This document shows, piece by piece, positions 40,844-49,028 of a stretch of DNA of 64,000 nucleotides. Every line of letters starts with the position of its first letter. Position 1 is the stretch's first letter. The notes under the pieces were generated by a model that saw only the letters and a list, made by a program, of their open reading frames with translations, made no database searches and was not told the DNA's origin. Location of the stretch: contig NZ_VITI01000006.1 in assembly GCF_007827795.1 (NCBI RefSeq), positions 1 through 64,000 of the forward strand, written 5' to 3'. Source of the DNA: Azospirillum brasilense (GTDB lineage: Bacteria; Pseudomonadota; Alphaproteobacteria; Azospirillales; Azospirillaceae). The translations under genes were made by a program, and so were the position numbers.

Positions 40844-41641
40844 TCAAATGCTGTAATTGTCCGCGATCCCCGATCGCAACTGCTCGACCTGTTCGCGGAA
40901 GCCGCCGCTCTCGCGGCCCGGCTCGTTGCGAACGTCCTGCACGATGCGCGCCGGGCTGCCGCCCAGCACGATGATGCGGTCGGCGAGATGCACCGCCTCC
41001 TCCAGATCGTGCGTGACGAACAGCACCGTCTTGCCGGTCTCGCGGTGGATGCGCAGCAACTCGTCCTGAAGGCTGTGCCGCGTGATGGCGTCGAGCGCGC
41101 CGAACGGCTCGTCCATCAGCAGGATGTCGGGATCGACGGCCAGGGCGCGGGCGATGCCGACGCGCTGGCGCTGCCCGCCCGACAATTCGTAGGGCCAGCG
41201 CCGCCCGTAATCGTCCAGCCGGACGAGGCGCAGCGCGGCGGCCACCCGCTCCTCCCGCTCGGCGGTGGAGATCGGCAGGCCCTCCAGGCCGAAGCGGACG
41301 TTCTTGGCGACCCGCCGCCAGGGCAGCAGGCGGGCGTCCTGGAAGACGAGGCTGACCGGACGGTGGCCCGGCTTCTTCGTCTCGTGGATGGTGACGGCAC
41401 CGGCGCGCGCCGTGTGCAGCCCGGCGACGACGCGCAGCAGCGTGGACTTGCCGACGCCGGACGGCCCGACGATGGCGACGAAGCTGCCGCGCCCGACGGA
41501 CAGGTCGACGTCCACGAGGACCGGCGGAGCCTCGGCGCCGTAGCCGATGGCGACGCCCTTCAGGTCGATCACGGCAGAGCCGTTCCCATTTGGGCCATTC
41601 ACGTTTGCGCCGTTCACGTTTGCGCCGTTCACTTTTGCCAT
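40844..41641 (-). CDS. ABC transporter ATP-binding protein (SsuB/TauB-like)
   Basis: A 265-residue nucleotide-binding subunit. After an unusual Asn/Gly repeat N-terminus (~1-22), it shows Walker A GPSGVGKST, the signature ELSGGQRQRVGIARAL, Walker B ILLMDEPFGALD and the switch histidine in FVTHDLEEA. It belongs to the nitrate/sulfonate/taurine subfamily. The start ATG at 41641 overlaps the permease gene by 13 bases. It is the last gene of a binding protein-permease-ATPase operon next to the sulfate assimilation cluster. Confidence 0.92.
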   Translation of the reverse strand: MAKVNGANVNGANVNGPNGNGSAVIDLKGVAIGYGAEAPPVLVDVDLSVGRGSFVAIVGPSGVGKSTLLRVVAGLHTARAGAVTIHETKKPGHRPVSLVFQDARLLPWRRVAKNVRFGLEGLPISTAEREERVAAALRLVRLDDYGRRWPYELSGGQRQRVGIARALAVDPDILLMDEPFGALDAITRHSLQDELLRIHRETGKTVLFVTHDLEEAVHLADRIIVLGGSPARIVQDVRNEPGRESGGFREQVEQLRSGIADNYSI

Positions 41642-42393
41642 GCCAGCACCCGCTGCTGAACCTGCATGAACAGGAAGTCGCACACGCCGTAGAGCGCCGC
41701 GATGGTGACCATGTAGAGCACGACGATGTGCGTGGCGAGCAGGCCGGAGGCGTCGGACATGCGCGCCCCCAGGCCGGAGATGCCGAACAGCTCCGCCGCC
41801 ACCACGGTCATCCAGCCCTGCCCCAGCCCGGCGCGCACGCCGGACAGGATGCCCGGCAGCGCGCCGGGCAGGACGATCTTGAACAGGCGCGGGATCAGCC
41901 CGCCCTGCCCGAAGGCGTGGCCGAGTTCGATCAGGTCCTTGTCCACCCCGCGCACCGCGCTGTAGGTGGCGTAGTAGTTGATCCAGAACACCGTCAGGGC
42001 GATCAGGAAGGTCGCCGCCGACTTGCTGACGCCGAACCAGATGATGGCGAAGGGAATCCAGGCGATGGACGGGATGGGGCGCAGCATGCGCACCACCCAG
42101 GCCTGGAAGGCGTCCCACACCCCCCAGGTCGCCGCCGCCGTGCCGAAGGTGATGCCCAGGACGGTGCCGAGCGCCAGTCCCGACAGGTAGTGAGACAGGC
42201 TGGCGAAGACCATCGCCTGCCAGGTTCCGGAGCGGAACTCCGCCAGGAAGGCGCCAGGCACCGCGCTGGGTGACGGCAGCAGCCCGGCGGGCACGACGCC
42301 GCTGCGCGCCAGCGCTTCCCAGGCGAGCAGGAAAGCGCCGACGCCGAGCGCCGACAGGGCGATGGAGCTGTGGAGCTTCAACGGTTGACGCAT
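41629..42393 (-). CDS. ABC transporter permease (SsuC/TauC-like)
   Basis: A 254-residue inner-membrane permease with about six helices (the first at ~10-28). The EAA loop reads DLIELGHAFGQGGLIPRLFKIVLPGALPGILSGVRAGLGQGW-like across ~155-200. It fits the sulfonate/taurine/nitrate permease subfamily. It lies five bases downstream of the binding-protein gene and overlaps the ATPase gene. Confidence 0.9.
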   Translation of the reverse strand: MRQPLKLHSSIALSALGVGAFLLAWEALARSGVVPAGLLPSPSAVPGAFLAEFRSGTWQAMVFASLSHYLSGLALGTVLGITFGTAAATWGVWDAFQAWVVRMLRPIPSIAWIPFAIIWFGVSKSAATFLIALTVFWINYYATYSAVRGVDKDLIELGHAFGQGGLIPRLFKIVLPGALPGILSGVRAGLGQGWMTVVAAELFGISGLGARMSDASGLLATHIVVLYMVTIAALYGVCDFLFMQVQQRVLAWQK

Positions 42394-42398
42394 CGCGC

Positions 42399-43430
42399 TT
42401 ACTTCGCGGCGGCCGCGTCGTAGAAGCGGAAGTCGAACGCCTCCGCCACCGGGATGGTGCCCTCGGCGGAACCGATCTCCTTGGCGTAGGCCATCATCTG
42501 CTCGACCGCCGGGACGACGCCGTGCGGGTCGGCGACGAACTTGGACCCCGGCGAGCGGAAGGCGGCCTCCAGCGTGGCCGGCTCCATCAGGCCCTTGCCC
42601 AGATACTCGTTGGCGACCTTGGCGGAGCGGGCCGGGTCCTTGGCGATCAGGTCCACGGCGCGGATGTGCGCCTTGAGAAGGCGGGTCAGCGCCTCGCCAT
42701 GCTCCTTGGCGACCGGACCACGGACGGCGATCACGGTGCCGGGCTGGTTCGGGAACATCTCCGCGCCGGTGGCGAGCAGACCGACGTTCGGATCGACCTT
42801 CTGGGTCACGGTGACCGTCGGCTCACGGATCGTCGCCGCGTCGAGGGCGCCGGCGAGCAGGGCCTGCTGGGTCTTCTCGATGCCCATGGAGATGATCTCC
42901 ACGTTGGCCGGGTCGGCCTTCACCACCTTGAACAGCCAATGGCGCAGCACCGTGTCCGGGACCGAACCCGGCGGCTGCGTGCCGATCTTCACCTTGCGGC
43001 CGCTGTCTGCGACGAACGTCGCGATGGATTCCGCGGTGGCCTTGCCGCCCAGCGCCTTGGCAAACTCGCCGCGGCTGGCAACGACCATCTCCTCGACCGC
43101 CGAGTTGGCGATCACCGACACGTCGGCGCCCTTCGAACGGGCGACCAGCACCGGGGCGACGCCGGCGTAGAGCAGGTCGATCTTGCCGGCGGCCATCGCC
43201 TGGATCGCGTGCGGGCCGGATTCGAACTTGGTCAGCTTAAGGTCGATGCCGGCCTCACGCGCCCAGCCTTCCCCTTCCAGGATGAACAGCGGCGCGGCGG
43301 CAAGGATGGGGATGTAGCCGACCTCCAGCTTAACCGGATCGGCTGCGCGGGCCGCACCGGGCGTGAGGGCGGCCAGGGAGGCGACGGCGGCCACGGCCAG
43401 CATTGCGGAGCGTCGGGTCAGGGCGGTCAT
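42399..43430 (-). CDS. ABC transporter substrate-binding protein (sulfonate/nitrate-type)
   Basis: A 343-residue periplasmic binding protein. The signal peptide (residues 1-~31) has an Arg-Arg pair (LTRRSAM) before the hydrophobic core and ends in ARAAD; Sec or Tat export is possible. The mature part carries the SsuA/TauA pattern: GYIPILAAAPLFILEGEGWA, ...LTKFESGPHAIQAMAAGKIDLLYAGVAPVL. Ligand unknown; alkanesulfonate is likely given the cys genes next door. The start ATG at 43430 follows GAGG. An inverted repeat covering the putative -10 lies upstream at 43521-43557. Confidence 0.88.
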   Translation of the reverse strand: MTALTRRSAMLAVAAVASLAALTPGAARAADPVKLEVGYIPILAAAPLFILEGEGWAREAGIDLKLTKFESGPHAIQAMAAGKIDLLYAGVAPVLVARSKGADVSVIANSAVEEMVVASRGEFAKALGGKATAESIATFVADSGRKVKIGTQPPGSVPDTVLRHWLFKVVKADPANVEIISMGIEKTQQALLAGALDAATIREPTVTVTQKVDPNVGLLATGAEMFPNQPGTVIAVRGPVAKEHGEALTRLLKAHIRAVDLIAKDPARSAKVANEYLGKGLMEPATLEAAFRSPGSKFVADPHGVVPAVEQMMAYAKEIGSAEGTIPVAEAFDFRFYDAAAAK

Positions 43431-43520
43431 GGTTCCATCCTCGCAGAAAATTGCCCGCCTATTTAGCACATCTCCTATCGGAAGGAAGAGCGAATTACAC
43501 ATCTGCAAGTGATGAAATGA

Positions 43521-43557
43521 CTGATTTCACATAATACGTTCTGGTATGTGAAATCAG
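43521..43557. promoter_or_regulatory. Inverted repeat operator before the sulfonate-type ABC operon
   Basis: CTGATTTCACAT (43521-43532) pairs perfectly with ATGTGAAATCAG (43546-43557). On the minus strand a TATTAT (43531-43536) inside it could be the -10 of the operon. The half-site TGTGAAATC recurs at 47165-47173 in the divergent cys promoter region, hinting at a common sulfur regulator. Confidence 0.5.
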
Positions 43558-43569
43558 AACCACTATAGG

Positions 43570-43604
43570 AAAAGCCCCTTCGCGTCGCCGCGAAGGGGCT
43601 TTTT
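43570..43604. terminator. Terminator after cysNC
   Basis: A 14-15-bp stem AAAAGCCCCTTCGCG (43570-43584) with loop TCGC, pairing with 43589-43603, with A and T runs on the two sides. It ends the minus-strand cysH-cysD-cysNC operon; the stop is 24 bases away. Confidence 0.88.
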
Positions 43605-43626
43605 CCAGAACGGAAGAGCGAAGCCG

Positions 43627-45501
43627 TTACACCCGACCGCGCTTCAAGGCGTTCCGGCCGAACGCGCCGTCCACATAGTCGAGCAGTTCGCCCAGCGCCT
43701 CCACCGGGGTGACCGTGCCGGTGTCGATGGTCAGCTCCGCCGACTCCGGGGCCTCATAGGGGGCGGAGACGCCGGTGAACTCCGGGATCTCCCCGGCGCG
43801 CGCCCGGCGGTACAGGCCCTTGGGGTCGCGCGATTCGCATGTGGCGAGATCGGCGGCCACATAGACCTCGTGGAAGCGCTCGCCACCGATGGCCCGCGCC
43901 CGCGCCCGATCGGCCTGGAGCGGCGAGATCAGCGAGGCGATGACCAGAACGCCCGCGTCCGCGAACAGCTTGGCCGTCTCGGCGACGCGACGGATGTTCT
44001 CCGTCCGGTCCTCCGCCGAGAAGCCCAGCCCGGCGTTCAGCCCGTTGCGCACATTGTCGCCGTCCAGCACGAAGACCTGCCAGCCGCGGTCGAACAGGGC
44101 GCGCTCCAGCGCCATGGCCAGCGTGGACTTGCCCGCCCCGGACAGGCCGGTCAGCCAGAGGACGCCGCCCTTGTGGCCGTTGGCGGCGTTGCGCTCGTCC
44201 GCGGTGACGGCGTGCGAGACCTCGGTCGTGTTGGCCGAGGCGGCGGGACCCTCGTCCACCTCCACCACGATGCAGCCGCCGACCACGTCGTGGCCGTCGA
44301 TCAGCACGCCGCGCCCGGTCCGCGACAGCGTCGAGGCGAGGTCGACCGCGATCGGCGAGCGGGAGCGCAGGACGACCTCGGCCACCTCGTTGCGGTGGAC
44401 GGCCTTGGCCGGGGTGCTCGACAGGTCCTCGATGTCGATGACGGCGGTGATGCTCTCCACCGTCACGCGATGCTCGCCCGTCGTGATCTTCAGCGTGTAG
44501 GTCTTGCCGACCGCCAGCGGCTCCGAGGTCAGCCAGAAGGCGCGGACGCCCAGCCGGTGGGTGACGTGCGGCGCCCCTTCCTCATGGTGCGCGACATGGC
44601 CGCGCTCGGCGAAGATGCGCTTGTCGAGCGTGATGCCGATGCTCTGCCCGGCCTGGGCGGCGACGATGGGCTGGCTGTGGTTCCACCCTTCGATGCTGAC
44701 CACCGTGGCGGTGGCGCCGGTCGGCGAGAAGCGCAGCGTGTCGCCGACGCGCAGCCGCCCGCTCTCGATCCGGCCCGCCAGGATGCGGCGGTCGTCGGGC
44801 TTGTAGACGTCCTGGAGCGGGAAGCGCAGCGGAAGCTCGGTCGGCGCCTGCTGCGGGCGGAAGGCGTCGAGCGCCTCCACCACCGTCGGGCCGTCGTACC
44901 AGGGCGCCTTGTCGGAGCGGGTGACGATGTTGTCGCCGTGGCGCGCCGCGATGGGGATCACCGTGGAGGTGTGCAGGCCGAGTTCCGCCAGATAGGCGCG
45001 GATCTCGTGGGACACCGCCTCGAACCGGTACTGGTCGAAATCGACCCGGTCCATCTTGTTGACGGCGACCGCCACCTGACGCACGCCCAGCAGATGCAGC
45101 AGGAAGGCATGGCGGCGCGACTGCTCCAGCGCGCCCTCGGCGGCGTCGATCACCAGCAGGGCGGCGTCGGCCTGCGAGGCGCCGGTCACCATGTTCTTGA
45201 GGAACTCGGTGTGGCCCGGCGCGTCGATAATGACGTAGGGGCGCTGCTCCGTCTTGAAATGGATCTGCGTGGTGTCGATGGTGATGCCCTGGTCGCGCTC
45301 GGCCTGGAGCGCGTCCATCACGAAGGCCCACTCGAAGGGCATGCCGCGCTTGCGGCTCATCTCGTGGACCTGCTCCACCTTGCCGTCGGGCAGGCTGCCG
45401 GTGTCGTTCAGCAGGCGCCCGATCAGCGTGGACTTGCCGTGGTCGACATGGCCGACGATGACGATGCGGAGCTGGCCGTTCAATTCGTTCCGGATTTCCA
45501 T
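43627..45501 (-). CDS. cysNC: Bifunctional sulfate adenylyltransferase subunit 1 / adenylylsulfate kinase
   Basis: A 624-residue fusion. The N-terminal ~430 residues are CysN, a GTPase of the elongation-factor class (GHVDHGKST at 17-25, [12 protein letters not shown]) that drives ATP sulfurylase. The C-terminal ~180 residues are CysC, APS kinase, with P-loop GLSGAGKST near 446 and [11 protein letters not shown]. Together with CysD it turns sulfate into APS and then PAPS. In rhizobia and Azospirillum this fusion is also called NodQ when it serves sulfation. It follows cysD by 18 bases. Confidence 0.95.
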   Translation of the reverse strand: MEIRNELNGQLRIVIVGHVDHGKSTLIGRLLNDTGSLPDGKVEQVHEMSRKRGMPFEWAFVMDALQAERDQGITIDTTQIHFKTEQRPYVIIDAPGHTEFLKNMVTGASQADAALLVIDAAEGALEQSRRHAFLLHLLGVRQVAVAVNKMDRVDFDQYRFEAVSHEIRAYLAELGLHTSTVIPIAARHGDNIVTRSDKAPWYDGPTVVEALDAFRPQQAPTELPLRFPLQDVYKPDDRRILAGRIESGRLRVGDTLRFSPTGATATVVSIEGWNHSQPIVAAQAGQSIGITLDKRIFAERGHVAHHEEGAPHVTHRLGVRAFWLTSEPLAVGKTYTLKITTGEHRVTVESITAVIDIEDLSSTPAKAVHRNEVAEVVLRSRSPIAVDLASTLSRTGRGVLIDGHDVVGGCIVVEVDEGPAASANTTEVSHAVTADERNAANGHKGGVLWLTGLSGAGKSTLAMALERALFDRGWQVFVLDGDNVRNGLNAGLGFSAEDRTENIRRVAETAKLFADAGVLVIASLISPLQADRARARAIGGERFHEVYVAADLATCESRDPKGLYRRARAGEIPEFTGVSAPYEAPESAELTIDTGTVTPVEALGELLDYVDGAFGRNALKRGRV

Positions 45502-45519
45502 GGTCCCAATCCCCGCTTC

Positions 45520-46317
45520 TTACATGTAGCCCGAGCTGCGCAGGCGCTCGAAGCTGTCCTCGGCCTCGTTGTCCATGGCACGGCCGGCGCGCTCCGGAAT
45601 GCGGGTCACGACCAGTTCGGCGATGATCTCGTCGATGGTGCCGGCGGTGCTGTCCACCGGGAAGGTGATGTTCTTCTCGCCCAGCGAGCGGTAGCGCTTG
45701 CCGTCCTTGGCGAAGTACAGCGGGACGATGGGAATCCCCTCGCGCTTGGAGTAGCGCCAGATGTCCAGCTCGGTCCAATGCAGCAGCGGGTGGATGCGGA
45801 CGTGGGTGCCTTCGTCGAAGCGGGTCTTGTAATGGTCCCAGAACTCCGCCGGCTGGTCCTTCACGTCCCAGTCGCCTTCCAGCGAGCGGGGCGAGAAGAC
45901 GCGCTCCTTGGCGCGGGTCGCCTGCTCGTCGCGGCGGATGCCGACCATGATGCCCTGGTACTTGCCGGCGCGCAGGAGGTTCTTCAGACCCTCCGTCTTG
46001 CGGGCGGCGGCGCGGGTCAGCGGCGGCAGGGTCTGGTCCATGTCCGCTTCCGGCGGGCACGGCTCCACCCGCAGGTCGAGATCCCACTCCCCGGCGATGC
46101 GGTCGCGGAAATCGTAGACCTCCTGCAATTCCATCGCGGTGTCGAGCTGGACCACCGGGAACGGAACGCGCCCGAAGAACGCCTTGCGGCAGAGCCAGAG
46201 CAGGACGTTGCTGTCCTTTCCGATCGACCACAGCAGAGCCAGCTTGTCGATGCGGTTGTAGGCCTCGCGGAGGATGTAGATGCTCTGGCTCTCAAGGTAA
46301 TCGAGATCGGCGGTCAT
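45520..46317 (-). CDS. cysD: Sulfate adenylyltransferase subunit 2
   Basis: A 265-residue ATP-pyrophosphatase-fold subunit that adenylates sulfate to APS with CysN. Diagnostic segments are LLWSIGKDSNVLLWL (PP-loop, near 30), the RIHPLLHWTELDIWRY motif and YRSLGEKNITFPV. The C-terminus reads SFERLRSSGYM, as in other CysD proteins. The ATG at 46317 overlaps the cysH stop as ATGA, so translation is coupled. Confidence 0.95.
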   Translation of the reverse strand: MTADLDYLESQSIYILREAYNRIDKLALLWSIGKDSNVLLWLCRKAFFGRVPFPVVQLDTAMELQEVYDFRDRIAGEWDLDLRVEPCPPEADMDQTLPPLTRAAARKTEGLKNLLRAGKYQGIMVGIRRDEQATRAKERVFSPRSLEGDWDVKDQPAEFWDHYKTRFDEGTHVRIHPLLHWTELDIWRYSKREGIPIVPLYFAKDGKRYRSLGEKNITFPVDSTAGTIDEIIAELVVTRIPERAGRAMDNEAEDSFERLRSSGYM

Positions 46318-47048
46318 TGTGCGGTTCCGGTCTTCTTGAAGGTGTGAATGCCGCATTCGGTCTTGGCGGTTCCGGCCCAGCGGCCCGACCGCGGGTCCGC
46401 ACCGGGAGCGACACGCTCGGTGCAGGTGAAACAGCCGATGGAGAGGAAGCCGTCGGCCTCAAGCGGGTGGCGCGGCAGGTTGCGCCGCGCGAATTCCTGG
46501 TCGATCCGCTCGCGGTCCCAATGGGCGAGCGGGTTGATCTTGATGCGGCCCGTCCCCTCTTCCGCCTCGAACAGGGGAAGGGCGGCCCGTGTGCTCGCCT
46601 GGAAGCGCTTGCGCCCGGTCAACCAGGCGTCGAAGCCCTCCAGCGCGCGGTCCAGCGGCACCGTCTTGCGCAGATGGCAACAGGCGTCGTGCGAGCGGGT
46701 GAACAGCAGACCGTCGGGGTCCTCCGCGGCCAGTTCCGCGTCGGTCGGGCCGATGGTGCGCACGCCGGTCAGGCCGAGCGCGGCGATCAGCTTGTCGCGG
46801 TAGCGCAGCGTTTCCCCGAACAGCTTCCCCGTGTCGACGAAGAGCACCGGGAAGGACGGGTCGGCCTCCGCCGCCAAGGCGAGCAGCACCGCCGATTCCG
46901 TTCCGAAGGACGAAACCACGGCGACGCGGCCGTCGAATTCATCACGCAGAAGGGCGTTCAGAAGCACCGCCCCGTCCAGCCGTCCGTAACGTTCGGTCAG
47001 ATCGGCCACGCGGTCGCGTTTCACAGCCCGAGCAAGTCCATCAAGCAT
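46314..47048 (-). CDS. cysH: Adenylylsulfate (APS)-type reductase
   Basis: A 244-residue reductase that converts APS (or PAPS) to sulfite. The PP-loop-like SSFGTESAVLL is near 46-56. The cysteine pairs in DACCHLRK and GCFTCTERV are the [4Fe-4S] ligands that distinguish APS reductases from the PAPS-specific E. coli enzyme. The catalytic cysteine is in TECGIHTF near the end. It is the first gene of the minus-strand arm; its promoter lies in the divergent region 47049-47257. Confidence 0.92.
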   Translation of the reverse strand: MLDGLARAVKRDRVADLTERYGRLDGAVLLNALLRDEFDGRVAVVSSFGTESAVLLALAAEADPSFPVLFVDTGKLFGETLRYRDKLIAALGLTGVRTIGPTDAELAAEDPDGLLFTRSHDACCHLRKTVPLDRALEGFDAWLTGRKRFQASTRAALPLFEAEEGTGRIKINPLAHWDRERIDQEFARRNLPRHPLEADGFLSIGCFTCTERVAPGADPRSGRWAGTAKTECGIHTFKKTGTAQ

Positions 47049-47257
47049 GGCCCGTTTGCCTATCCACGAAGTGGAGTATTTGTTCTGAATTGCACATTAA
47101 CACCAGTTTCACGACGTTGCAATGCATATACATTGTCTACTTGTATTATAGGTTTAAATGAGTTTGTGAAATCTGTTGATTGCACCCCGCCATCGCGCTT
47201 AAATGCGCCCATGATGTCTATTCACGATGCCTTCGGTGTGCTTTTCGGGTGGACGCG

Positions 47258-47815
47258 GTGATCCCGATCTCCCTCGACCCTACGCATGTGCGGATCGCGC
47301 TGGTCGGCCAAGGACCGCTGGCGAAGCGCCGCCTCGCGCAGTTGCTGGAAGGCGGCGCTTCGCCAGTGGTCTATTCACCGGAACCGGATGCGGAATTGGC
47401 AGTTCTGGCCGGTGACGGCCTGCGGCGTGCCCTGCCCTCGCCCACCGACTTGGACAATGCGCAGGTGTTGTTCGTTGTGGGGATATCGGAGGACGTCGCG
47501 GAGGCGCTGGCCCATCAGGCGCGTGACCGCAACATCTTGGTGAACGTCGAAGACGTAATTCCGTTTTGTGATTTCCACGCGCCGTCTGTGATACGACGCG
47601 GCGACCTTCTGATGACCGTCTCCACCGGTGGCAAGAGCCCGGCGCTGGCCCAGGTCCTCCGCGAACGGCTGGAGACGCTGTTCCCCGCCGTCTGGGCGGA
47701 CCGGCTGGCTGAGCTGGCCGCGCTCCGCGACCGCCTGCGCGCTGCGGGTGCCAAGGGACCCGAGGTGCTGCGCGCCTGCCGGGATTTGATCGCCGCCAAA
47801 GGATGGCTGCCATGA
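47258..47815 (+). CDS. Siroheme synthase, precorrin-2 dehydrogenase/ferrochelatase domain
   Basis: A ~185-residue protein of the Met8p/CysG N-terminal type. It oxidises precorrin-2 to sirohydrochlorin and may insert iron. The NAD-binding motif VGQGPLAKRRLAQLL is near 14-28 and VNVEDVIPFCDF in the middle matches the family. GTG at 47258 is used as start; GTG at 47249 is possible. It begins the plus-strand arm and overlaps the SUMT gene by four bases (ATGA). The siroheme made here serves the sulfite/nitrite reductase encoded downstream. Confidence 0.88.
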   Translation: MIPISLDPTHVRIALVGQGPLAKRRLAQLLEGGASPVVYSPEPDAELAVLAGDGLRRALPSPTDLDNAQVLFVVGISEDVAEALAHQARDRNILVNVEDVIPFCDFHAPSVIRRGDLLMTVSTGGKSPALAQVLRERLETLFPAVWADRLAELAALRDRLRAAGAKGPEVLRACRDLIAAKGWLP

Positions 47816-48636
47816 TCGCATCGTCTCTTCTGTCCCGCCTGCCCGCCTTCGAGCCGGGCAGCGTCTGGCTGGCCGGGGCCGGTCCCGGCGATCCGGGCCT
47901 GCTGACCCTGCTGGCCGCCAAGGCGCTGGGCGAGGCCGACGCCATCGTCCACGACGCGCTGGTCGGCGGCGGCATCCTGGAGGCCGCCAACCCCGACGCC
48001 CTTCTGGTGGACATGGGCAAGCGCGCCGGCCACCCCTCCCCCAAGCAGGAGGCGATCAACGCGCGGCTGGTGGAGCTGGCGCGCGAAGGACGGCGGGTGC
48101 TGCGGCTGAAGGGTGGCGACCCCTTCGTCTTCGGGCGTGGCGGCGAGGAGTGCCTGGCGCTGGCCGAGGCCAAGATTCCCTTCCGCGTGGTGCCGGGCGT
48201 GACTGCGGGGATCGGCGGGCTGGCCTACGCCGGCATCCCGGTGACCCACCGCGGCTTCGGCACCACCGCGACCTTCGTCACCGGCCACGACAAGGTCGGC
48301 GGTCTTCCCGCCGATCTGGACTGGGACGTGTTGGCGCGGATGCCCGGCGCGCTGGTCTTCTACATGGCGCTGGGCACCATCGGGACCATCGCCGAACGGC
48401 TCGAAGCCGCCGGCAAGCCGCCGATGACCCCGGTCGCCATCGTGTCGAGCGCCAGCACCGAGGCGCAGAGCGTCATCGAGACCAATCTTGCCCATTGCGC
48501 GCGGGACGTCCTGCGTCTACAGGCCAAGCGCCCCGCGATCGTCGTGGTCGGCGAGGTCGTGCGGCTGCGCGCCCTGATCGGCGCGTGGCAGCAGACCACC
48601 GGCCAGCATCCGTTTCCCATCGCCGTGTCGGCGTAA
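47812..48636 (+). CDS. cobA: Uroporphyrinogen-III C-methyltransferase (SUMT)
   Basis: A 274-residue SAM-dependent enzyme making precorrin-2 from uroporphyrinogen III. Signature segments: VWLAGAGPGDPGLLTLLAAKAL (SAM site 1) near 18, LRLKGGDPFVFGRGGEE near 98, PVTHRG near 140 and MALGTIGTIAERL. In E. coli this activity is fused with the preceding domain as CysG; here they are separate, coupled genes. ATG at 47812 is favoured over 47803 because AAAGGA lies nine bases before it. Confidence 0.93.
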   Translation: MIASSLLSRLPAFEPGSVWLAGAGPGDPGLLTLLAAKALGEADAIVHDALVGGGILEAANPDALLVDMGKRAGHPSPKQEAINARLVELAREGRRVLRLKGGDPFVFGRGGEECLALAEAKIPFRVVPGVTAGIGGLAYAGIPVTHRGFGTTATFVTGHDKVGGLPADLDWDVLARMPGALVFYMALGTIGTIAERLEAAGKPPMTPVAIVSSASTEAQSVIETNLAHCARDVLRLQAKRPAIVVVGEVVRLRALIGAWQQTTGQHPFPIAVSA

Positions 48637-48660
48637 GCGTACGTGTTAGGAGTTGAAGGC

Positions 48661-48993
48661 ATGGCGTTGAACGATCAGTCCAGCAACGAGGCGGTGCTGA
48701 AGGCCATCACCGCGAATCGCCTGCGCGACGGCGAGGTGATCTTCCTCGCTCCCGGCCCGGATCTCCGCTGGGTGGAGCGTCTGGACGACGCCGCCCTGTT
48801 CGAGGACGCCGCAACCGACGCCGCTCTGGCCGCCGCCAAGGCCCAGGCCGAGGGCGAGCAGTTCGCCGTGGACGTCTACGCCTTCGATCTGCGCGTCGCG
48901 GACGGGCAGCGGGTGCCGGTCAAGACGCGGGAGCGCATCCGGGCGCTCGGCCCCACCGTCCGCATCGATCTCGGCAAGCAGGCTGCGGCCTGA
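48661..48993 (+). CDS. DUF2849 protein of the sulfite reduction operon
   Basis: A 110-residue small soluble protein beginning after AGGAGTTGAAGG. It has the family segment AITANRLRDGEVIFL and ends with KTRERIRALGPTVRIDL. DUF2849 genes occur almost only between the SUMT gene and the sulfite/nitrite reductase gene in alphaproteobacteria, as here. A role in siroheme handling or reductase assembly is inferred from this linkage; no activity is known to me. Confidence 0.88.
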   Translation: MALNDQSSNEAVLKAITANRLRDGEVIFLAPGPDLRWVERLDDAALFEDAATDAALAAAKAQAEGEQFAVDVYAFDLRVADGQRVPVKTRERIRALGPTVRIDLGKQAAA

Positions 48994-49028
48994 ACCGGGC
49001 GGCCAACATTCTTATTAGGGCGAGTTCC

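Noticed and set aside
41597..41641. CRISPR-like short repeat
   Set aside because: The units are contiguous, only 15 bases long and coding; there are no spacers and no cas genes.
44582..46231. Long minus-strand frame overlapping cysNC and cysD
   Set aside because: It is the +1/-1 shadow of two clear genes, with Arg/Pro/Gly-rich composition and no motif.
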